Part shown: positions 6,929 through 12,019 of the stretch, piece by piece
How positions within the stretch are numbered: position 1 is the stretch's first letter
How the letters are laid out: every line of letters begins with the position of its first letter
Origin: Robiginitomaculum sp.
GTDB lineage: Bacteria; Pseudomonadota; Alphaproteobacteria; Caulobacterales; Maricaulaceae
Direction of reading: 5' to 3'
Assembly (NCBI GenBank): GCA_026993275.1
Contig: JALWUB010000434.1
Location: 1-12,019 of the forward strand
DNA: 12,019 bases
Made by a program: the position numbers and the translations under genes
Notes under the pieces: generated by a model
What the model saw: the letters and a program-made list of their open reading frames with translations, nothing else
Database searches by the model: none
Told to the model about the DNA's origin: nothing

Positions 6929-7720
6929 ATGTCTGATCTGCAAACCGTCAAGGTCGCGGCCACGCCTGGCGGCGTCGCCACCGTCCTGCTCGACCGGCCG
7001 GAAAAACACAATGCCTTCAACGATCTGGTGGTGGCACAGCTGACAGATGCGTTTGAACTGGTGCGCACCTCGACCTGCCGGATGATGATCTTGCGCGGCG
7101 CCGGCAAGAGCTTTTCCGCCGGTGGCGACCTCGAATGGATGCGCGCCGCCGGGCATTACACCAAGGCCGAAAACGAGGCCGACGCCCTGGCCATGGCGCA
7201 CATGCTCAGGAAACTCGCCGATCTGCCCATGCTGACCATTGCCAGCGTGCAGGGCGCCTGCATGGGCGGCGGTTGCGGCCTGGTGGCGGCCTGCGATGTG
7301 GCGGTGGCGCGCGCCGATGCGAAATTCCGCTTTTCCGAGGTGCGCCTGGGGCTGATCCCGGCGGCGATCTCGCCCTATGTCCTGCGCGCCATCGGGCCGC
7401 GCTGGGCGAATGCCCTGTTTGCCACCGGCGAGGGCTTTGATGGCGAACTGGCCAGGCAAATCGGCCTGGTACACCATACCGTCGCCGATGAAACCGCCAT
7501 GGAAGACAAGCTCGAAGAGCTGACCACCCTGGCGTTTCAGACAGCGCCGGGCGCCGTTGCCGATGCCAAGCGCCTGGTCGAAGACATTGCCGGGCGCCCC
7601 ATCACCGAAGGCCTGATCCACATGACCGCCGAGCGCATCGCCGCGCGCCGCGCCTCGGAAGAAGGCCGCGAGGGCCTGAGCGCATTTCTGGAAAAACGCA
7701 AGCCAAGCTGGGCGGAATAG
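6929..7720 (+). CDS. Enoyl-CoA hydratase/isomerase family protein (crotonase fold), LiuC-like
   Basis: A 263-residue cytoplasmic crotonase-fold enzyme acting on an acyl-CoA. The oxyanion-hole segments are SFSAGGDLEWM (61-71; Gly66 where Ala is usual) and GACMGGGCGL (109-118). The acid Glu137 is kept in FRFSEVRLGLIPA (133-145), but the other acid of classical hydratases, in the GGGCE motif, is replaced by Gly117. The SEVRLGLIPA-ISPYVLRAIG pattern recalls methylglutaconyl-CoA hydratases of leucine or isoprenoid degradation (LiuC/AtuE type), which often keep only one of the two glutamates. That subfamily call is tentative. The AGGG SD site (6918-6921) overlaps the TAG of the upstream peptidase gene, with 9 nt between stop and ATG, indicating coupled translation. 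The gene is followed by a palindromic repeat that may mark the transcript end. Confidence 0.9.
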   Translation: MSDLQTVKVAATPGGVATVLLDRPEKHNAFNDLVVAQLTDAFELVRTSTCRMMILRGAGKSFSAGGDLEWMRAAGHYTKAENEADALAMAHMLRKLADLPMLTIASVQGACMGGGCGLVAACDVAVARADAKFRFSEVRLGLIPAAISPYVLRAIGPRWANALFATGEGFDGELARQIGLVHHTVADETAMEDKLEELTTLAFQTAPGAVADAKRLVEDIAGRPITEGLIHMTAERIAARRASEEGREGLSAFLEKRKPSWAE

Positions 7721-7796
7721 GGCCCCACCACTTCAGGCACCTCCCCCCGCTATGCGCAGAGGAGAAAAATCAGTAGAAGAATATCACGCCTTTTCT

Positions 7797-7833
7797 TCCT
7801 CTCCCCGGCGGGGAGAGGACCGAGGTGAGGGGG
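7797..7833 (+). repeat. Palindromic repeat, copy C (REP-like), 3' of the enoyl-CoA hydratase gene
   Basis: A perfect 10-bp stem, TCCTCTCCCC / GGGGAGAGGA (7797-7806 with 7810-7819), with loop GGC and tail CCGAGGTGAGGGGG. It has the same design as copies A and B; the outermost stem pair differs but pairing is preserved. It starts 76 nt after the hydratase stop. No long T run follows. Extending the downstream oxidoreductase frame upstream through it gives the artefactual peptide SSPRRGEDRGEGV. Confidence 0.8.
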
Positions 7834-7928
7834 TTCGGACTAGCCAGGCTTGTCACCGTCCGCCCCCCTTCCGGCCTTCCCCCTGGCGGGCAGCAGGGCT
7901 AGGATTCGGTGTTTTTGTTCAGGATCAC

Positions 7929-7935
7929 AGGGGGA
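7929..7935 (+). promoter_or_regulatory. SD site fixing the start of the flavin oxidoreductase
   Basis: AGGGGGA precedes the ATG at 7941 by 5 nt. The frame is open back to an ATG at 7752, but that extension is encoded by the palindromic repeat and lacks family similarity, so 7941 is the start. Confidence 0.75.
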
Positions 7936-7940
7936 ACATC

Positions 7941-9236
7941 ATGACCACAGACAGTCTCGCGCAGCCGCTGACCCTGCCCTGCGGGGCGGTGTTGCCGAAC
8001 CGCTTGTGCAAGGCAGCAATGACCGAGGGGCTGGCCGATGCGCACAATTACGCAACGGAAGGCCATGTGCGGCTGTACCGGCGCTGGGGAAAGGGCGGCG
8101 CGGGCCTGTTGCTGACCGGCAATGTGCAGGTGGACCGGCGCTATCTGGAGCGGCCGGGCAATGTGGTCATCGAGGGCGCGCAGAGCGCCGCGCAACGTGA
8201 GGCACTGAAACGCTGGGCCGCGGCGGGCAAGGAAGGCGGCGCCGCCGTCTGGATGCAGATCAACCATGCGGGGCGCCAGACCCCGGCCCTGGTCACCAGC
8301 GAACCGGTGGGGCCGTCCGCCGTGCCGGTGGCCCTGCCCGGCGGCCAGTTTGGCGCGCCCCGGGCGCTGAGCGGCGCGGAGATCGAGGACATCATTGCCC
8401 GCTTTGCCCACACCGCGCGCATTGCCCGCGAAACCGGCTTCGATGGCGTGCAGATCCATTCGGCGCATGGCTATTTGCTGTCTGAGTTTCTCAACCCGCT
8501 GGCCAATCAGCGCACTGATGAATGGGGCGGCGCGCTGGAAAACCGGGCGCGGCTGCTGCGCGCCATTGTTGCCGCCGTGCGCGACGCGGTGGGCAAGGGT
8601 TTTCCGGTTGGTGTCAAGCTCAATTCAGCGGACTTCCAGAAGGGCGGATTCAGCTTTGCCGAAAGCCGCCAGGTGGCGGCCTGGCTGCGCGGGGACGGGG
8701 TGGATTTGCTGGAGATTTCAGGCGGCAATTACGAACAGCCGGTGATGATGGGCAAGGAAGGCCTGGAGCCCGTGTTCGAGGAGGAAAAGCGCGCCAGCAC
8801 CCGCGCCCGCGAGGCGTATTTTCTGGACTATGCCCGCCAGATGCTGGCCGCCGATACGCCGCCGCTGATGGTCACCGGCGGCTTTCGCACCCGGGCGGCC
8901 ATGGAAAGCGCTCTTGAGGACGACGGCATTGCCATGATCGGCCTGGCCCGCCCCCTGTGCGCCAATCCGGAGGGGCCGCGCCAACTGCTGAACGGCGAAC
9001 GGGACCAGTTGAAACGCTGGGAAGAGGTCTTGCGTGTCGGCCCCGGCTGGCTCGGGCCGAACAGTTCCAATGACACCTTGCGCATGGTCAATGCCTGGGG
9101 CGCGCAGGGCTGGTTCTGCCTGCAGATCCTGCGCATGGGCGCGGGCAAGGACCCCGACCTGCGCCTGGGCGTGCTGCGCGCCTTTTTCGCCTACCGGGCG
9201 GAAGAGAAGAAAAAGGCCAGGGCACTGGCGCGCTGA
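7941..9236 (+). CDS. NADH:flavin oxidoreductase, Old Yellow Enzyme family
   Basis: A 431-residue FMN-binding TIM-barrel enzyme that should reduce an activated C=C bond (enone, enal or dienoyl compound) with NAD(P)H; cytoplasmic. Visible family blocks are PNRLCKAAMTEGL (19-31), LLLTGNVQVDRRY (57-69), WMQINHAGRQTP (104-115, with substrate/flavin Gln106 and His109), GVQIHSAHGYLLSEFL (169-184, with the His173/His176 pair that binds the substrate oxygen), NQRTDEWGG (189-197), VGVKLNS (223-229) and VTGGFRTRAAME (311-322, phosphate-binding). It lacks the 4Fe-4S and FAD/NAD domains of 2,4-dienoyl-CoA reductase, so it is a single-domain member. Residues of about 355-431 form a helical C-terminal tail (NAWGAQGWFCLQILRMG) seen in one subgroup. 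The substrate cannot be told. It stands alone on the plus strand and ends 6 bp from the convergent MBOAT gene. Confidence 0.9.
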   Translation: MTTDSLAQPLTLPCGAVLPNRLCKAAMTEGLADAHNYATEGHVRLYRRWGKGGAGLLLTGNVQVDRRYLERPGNVVIEGAQSAAQREALKRWAAAGKEGGAAVWMQINHAGRQTPALVTSEPVGPSAVPVALPGGQFGAPRALSGAEIEDIIARFAHTARIARETGFDGVQIHSAHGYLLSEFLNPLANQRTDEWGGALENRARLLRAIVAAVRDAVGKGFPVGVKLNSADFQKGGFSFAESRQVAAWLRGDGVDLLEISGGNYEQPVMMGKEGLEPVFEEEKRASTRAREAYFLDYARQMLAADTPPLMVTGGFRTRAAMESALEDDGIAMIGLARPLCANPEGPRQLLNGERDQLKRWEEVLRVGPGWLGPNSSNDTLRMVNAWGAQGWFCLQILRMGAGKDPDLRLGVLRAFFAYRAEEKKKARALAR

Positions 9237-9242
9237 TCCACC

Positions 9243-10667
9243 CTAAAACTGAAAATACACGAATGGTGCGGCCTTCAGCGGGTAGATGCTGAGCGCGATG
9301 GCGGCGGCTGCGCCGGCCCCGGCCCACCAGAGTTCCGGGCGTTTGAGAGCCGGCCATTGCGGCCGCCAGCGCGTGGCGCCAAGAACATGGTCCAGCGCCA
9401 GCACGGCGAGGATGAGGAGCGCCGCGAGGCTTAAGGTTTGCCCGCCGCCATGGCGCCAGCCGCCCAGCGCGCCCATGGCCGCAAGGGCATCGCCGGTATT
9501 GGCGGCGCGGAACATGGCCCAGCCAAAGAGCACCACCGCTTGCGTCAGTACCAGGGCGGCGAGCCAGCCCAGCGCCCGCGGCAGGCGCACCAGGCGCACC
9601 GCCACGGGCTTGACATGGGCCAGCCACAGCTTGTGGCCGACCAGGGCCAGGCCGTGCAGGGTGCCCCAGGCGACGAAGGTCCAGGCGGCGCCATGCCACA
9701 GGCCGCCCAGGATCATGGTGGCCATGAGATTGCGGTAGGTCGTCAGCCGCCCGTGGCGCGAGCCGCCAAGGGGGATGTAAAGATAATCGCGCAGCCAGGT
9801 GCTTAAGGATATGTGCCAGCGGTGCCAGAACTCGGATATGGAGGTGCTGGCATAGGGGAAGTTGAAATTGCGCGGAATGTGATAGCCGAACAGGCGCGCA
9901 ATGCCGATGGCCATGAGCGAGTAGCCGGCAAAGTCGAAATAGATCTGCGCCGCAAAGGCAAGGGTTGCCAGCGCCACCGCGCCATTGTTCCAGGCGGGCA
10001 GATTGCCATACACCTGATCGACGACGGGGGCGATATTGTCGGCCAGCAGGGCCTTGTAGACAAAGCCGATGGCAAAGGCGCGCAGCCCCACCACCAAGGC
10101 CTTGCGCCCGAGCCGCTTGGGCCGCTCCATTTGCGGGAAGAAGCTGGCGGCGCGGACGATCGGCCCGGCGACCAGTTGCGGGAAAAAGGCAATATAGAGC
10201 GCCACGCGGCTGAGGCGCCGCTCCACCGGCAAGACGCCGCGGCGCACGTCGGCCATGTAGGAGATGGCCTGAAACACATAAAAGCTGATGCCGACCGGCA
10301 GGATGATGCGCAAAGTCGGCATGTCGGCGCGCAGGCCCATGGCGGCAAGCACATGGGCAAAGCTCTGCGCAAAGAAGCCGGCATATTTGAACACCACAAG
10401 CACGCCAAGGGCGACGCCAACGCCTGCTGCCAGCGCCAGGTTCTTGCCGCGCCGGCTCATGCCCGGGCGCGCCATGACGAGGGCGCTGGCCCAGGAGACC
10501 AGGATCACCAGGCCGATGAGGGCCAGAAAGCGCCAGTCCCACCAGCCGTAAAAGACGATGCTGGCAAGCAGCAGAATGCCAAGGCGGGCGGACTTGCCGC
10601 GCACCAGCCAGTAGGCGGCGAAGGTGATGGCGAAAAAGACCAGAAAGGTGAAGCTGGTGAAAATCAT
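9243..10667 (-). CDS. MBOAT family membrane O-acyltransferase (AlgI-like)
   Basis: A 474-residue polytopic inner-membrane protein predicted to move acyl groups across the membrane for O-acylation of an exported product. Hydrophobic segments lie around 5-22, 30-65, 77-100, 119-139, 153-170, 190-206, 230-265, 315-345, 365-385, 410-428 and 445-465. Family marks are ILPVGISFYVFQAISYMAD (122-140), FFPQLVAGPI (161-170), FWHRWHISLSTWLRDYLYIP (280-299), the motif GGLWHGAAW with candidate catalytic His325 (321-329), and the C-terminal YFQF ending typical of AlgI-type members. Length is slightly shorter than AlgI. It lies 9 nt downstream of an SGNH-like gene whose stop codon overlaps its AGG SD site (10676-10678), so the two are translationally coupled. 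Tandem CAGGCGCAC units (9582-9599) encode a repeated VRL-type stretch, a minor in-frame duplication. Confidence 0.92.
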   Translation of the reverse strand: MIFTSFTFLVFFAITFAAYWLVRGKSARLGILLLASIVFYGWWDWRFLALIGLVILVSWASALVMARPGMSRRGKNLALAAGVGVALGVLVVFKYAGFFAQSFAHVLAAMGLRADMPTLRIILPVGISFYVFQAISYMADVRRGVLPVERRLSRVALYIAFFPQLVAGPIVRAASFFPQMERPKRLGRKALVVGLRAFAIGFVYKALLADNIAPVVDQVYGNLPAWNNGAVALATLAFAAQIYFDFAGYSLMAIGIARLFGYHIPRNFNFPYASTSISEFWHRWHISLSTWLRDYLYIPLGGSRHGRLTTYRNLMATMILGGLWHGAAWTFVAWGTLHGLALVGHKLWLAHVKPVAVRLVRLPRALGWLAALVLTQAVVLFGWAMFRAANTGDALAAMGALGGWRHGGGQTLSLAALLILAVLALDHVLGATRWRPQWPALKRPELWWAGAGAAAAIALSIYPLKAAPFVYFQF

Positions 10668-10676
10668 GGTCGCGGC

Positions 10677-11786
10677 CTATTCATCCTCGGTGCGCAGGGC
10701 CAGTTGCGGGTGCGCTTCGGGCTTGCCCAGCACACCCGTTTTCATGATCTGGCGGGCCAGCCAGCGGTCATAGATGGCGGCGCCGGGGGCGAGCAGATGC
10801 TCTTCGTCAAACCACACCGGCGCATCGAGGGCGGCCAGCATTTTGCGGTCCAGCGGGGCGATGCAGGGGGTATCCGGATGTGCCTTGCACAGCGCGGCCA
10901 GATAGGCGCGCTCCTTGGGGTCGATGACCGGCGGGAAGTAATAGGCGATGGCGCGCACCCCGGCGGCCTTGAGCATGGCGCGCTGCCTGGCCCGGAACGC
11001 CTCGCCCCAGGCATACGGCCGGGGGCGGGATGCCGCCTCCTGCCTCAGGCCATGCGTGCGCATGGCGGCGGTGACCGTGCGGCGCGGGGTGTGCTGCGGA
11101 TCCCAGGACGATAGCGCCGGGGTTTTCTGCAAGGTCGTGGCCTCGTGAAACAGCCCGACATTGAACCAGTTGAGCGGCACGTGCAGGCCCAGCAGGATGG
11201 CGTTCTTGGCAAAATCGGCGAGGCCGTCGGGGGCGCCCATGGCCAAGCCGCGCAGCGCCCAGAAGGTGCCGCGCAGATCAAACTGGCCAATCACGCGCTC
11301 GGAAAACTTGGCGATGGCGAAGCCATGGACCGGCGCCCGGTCAAACTCTGGCGAAGCCTCCAGAAACACCACGTCCGGCGGCCTTGGCGCGGCGCGCAGG
11401 AACTGGCGCAGGCGCAAGTCGCGCTCTTGCAGGCTGGCGCCTTCCAGGGCGAAGGTGATGATGCGCTGAGGATAGCCATGGGCGCGCAGCTTGCGCGTCA
11501 GGGCCTCGTCATCAATGGCATTGCGCGAATAGCTGGCGCCGACAAAGAGCACATAGGGCGAGGGATCGGCCTTCACTTCACGCAAGGCATTGGCGGCGAT
11601 TTGCGCATAGGGCCCGTCGCGCACGATCCCGGCCTTGTGCGCGCTGAAGCCGATGAGGGCCGCGCTGATGGCAAAGGCCGCAAGGAAAGACGCAAGGCCG
11701 CGGATGGCACCGGCGGGCGGGCGGCGCAGCACATAGGCCGTCAGCAACAGGGTTGCCCCCGCCAGGATCATCTTGATGGCAAGCAT
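10677..11786 (-). CDS. Membrane-anchored SGNH-hydrolase-like partner of the MBOAT protein
   Basis: From ATG at 11786 this is a 369-residue protein with N-terminal hydrophobic segments (about 4-20 and 32-49) and a large presumably periplasmic domain. SGNH-type marks are VGASYSR (82-88, candidate nucleophile Ser85) and WFDEEHLLAPGA (325-336, candidate Asp327 and His330 in the D-x-x-H arrangement). Proteins of this kind (AlgJ/AlgX, DltD, PatB roles) accept acyl groups delivered by an MBOAT partner and place them on a polysaccharide, teichoic acid or peptidoglycan. The frame is open to a GTG at 11825, but no SD precedes that codon, whereas GGGA lies 8 nt before 11786, so the shorter form is preferred. 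Overall similarity to a named member is not obvious, so enzymatic activity and substrate are inferred from the motifs and the neighbouring MBOAT gene only. Confidence 0.72.
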   Translation of the reverse strand: MLAIKMILAGATLLLTAYVLRRPPAGAIRGLASFLAAFAISAALIGFSAHKAGIVRDGPYAQIAANALREVKADPSPYVLFVGASYSRNAIDDEALTRKLRAHGYPQRIITFALEGASLQERDLRLRQFLRAAPRPPDVVFLEASPEFDRAPVHGFAIAKFSERVIGQFDLRGTFWALRGLAMGAPDGLADFAKNAILLGLHVPLNWFNVGLFHEATTLQKTPALSSWDPQHTPRRTVTAAMRTHGLRQEAASRPRPYAWGEAFRARQRAMLKAAGVRAIAYYFPPVIDPKERAYLAALCKAHPDTPCIAPLDRKMLAALDAPVWFDEEHLLAPGAAIYDRWLARQIMKTGVLGKPEAHPQLALRTEDE

Positions 11787-11880
11787 GATTGCGTTCCCGT
11801 ATTCACCCGGCAGCAAGAGTGACACAAGAACGCTTAAAAAGGGTTACAGGGTGGCGGGATTCAGCCTTGCACGAGCCTGG

Positions 11881-12019
11881 CTAATCGTGCTTCAGGTTTT
11901 CCGCATCGCTGGTATCGCCCGGCGACAGGCCGAGCAGTTCGCCAGCGGCCTTGACGCCGAGGCCCAGCACGGTGCGGTTGGCATAGGAAAAATACGCGGC
12001 GACCTGGTTGATCTCCAGA
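11881..12019 (-). CDS. C-terminal fragment, probable carboxymuconolactone decarboxylase/AhpD-like protein
   Basis: Only the last 45 codons lie in the window. They read as a helical segment, EINQVAAYFSYANRTVLGLG, followed by VKAAGELLGLSPGD and a hydrophilic tail ending NLKHD, then TAG at 11881-11883. The AYFSYANRTVLGLGV pattern resembles the C-terminal helix of peroxidase-related AhpD/CMD proteins, which detoxify peroxides or decarboxylate ring-cleavage products; the CxxC active site would lie outside the window. The gene is on the same strand as the SGNH and MBOAT genes, about 94 nt upstream of the SGNH start. No clear terminator is seen between them, so one transcript is possible. The family call is moderate because so little is visible. 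Confidence 0.55.
   Translation of the reverse strand, partial: LEINQVAAYFSYANRTVLGLGVKAAGELLGLSPGDTSDAENLKHD

Noticed and set aside
7752..7940. Longer start for the flavin oxidoreductase at 7752
   Set aside because: The extra 63 residues are encoded by repeat copy C and surrounding non-coding sequence. A strong SD precedes ATG 7941, where family similarity begins.
11826..11880. Terminator between the AhpD-like gene and the SGNH gene
   Set aside because: Only a 4-bp AGCC/GGCT pairing is possible. A CTTTTTAAG stretch lies nearby but no GC-rich stem precedes it.

Overview
The window is GC-rich bacterial chromosome. Tightly packed genes, near-universal Shine-Dalgarno (SD) sites, and a mix of acyl-CoA enzymes, M28 peptidases and GC-rich palindromic repeats suggest an alphaproteobacterium. 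That placement is inference; no marker gene is present. I see no rRNA, tRNA, CRISPR array, insertion sequence, integrase or phage gene, and no obvious frameshifted gene.

Layout. (1) 1-976, minus: the first 325 codons of glutaryl-CoA dehydrogenase (gcdH), running off the left edge. (2) 977-1794: an 818-bp non-coding gap with several hairpins and two copies of a palindromic repeat. (3) 1795-3405, minus: a GMC-family flavin alcohol dehydrogenase resembling AlkJ/BetA. (4) 3473-5239, minus, and 5510-6919, plus: two divergent M28 metallopeptidases, one a predicted lipoprotein and one a predicted secreted carboxypeptidase-Q-like enzyme, sharing a 270-bp control region that contains a 30-nt palindrome. 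(5) 6929-7720, plus: a crotonase-fold enoyl-CoA hydratase, probably co-transcribed with the second peptidase. (6) A third repeat copy at 7797-7833. (7) 7941-9236, plus: an Old Yellow Enzyme-type flavin oxidoreductase. (8) 9243-10667 and 10677-11786, minus: an MBOAT acyltransferase and a membrane-anchored SGNH-like partner, a two-gene cassette resembling those that acylate exported polymers. (9) 11881-12019, minus: the C-terminal end of a probable carboxymuconolactone decarboxylase/AhpD-like protein.

How the genes fit together. GcdH, the hydratase, the GMC dehydrogenase and the flavin oxidoreductase are all oxidative catabolic enzymes for acyl-CoAs, alcohols or enoyl/enone compounds, but they lie in separate transcription units and do not form one visible pathway. 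The two peptidases would act outside the cytoplasm on peptides, so this part of the window looks like nutrient scavenging plus acyl-CoA catabolism. The MBOAT/SGNH pair stands apart: it should modify something at the cell surface, but no polymer biosynthesis genes are nearby, so its substrate is open.

I do not see a clearly new system. The best leads are the orphan MBOAT/SGNH cassette, the three-copy repeat family with its composite member, and the structured non-coding gap.
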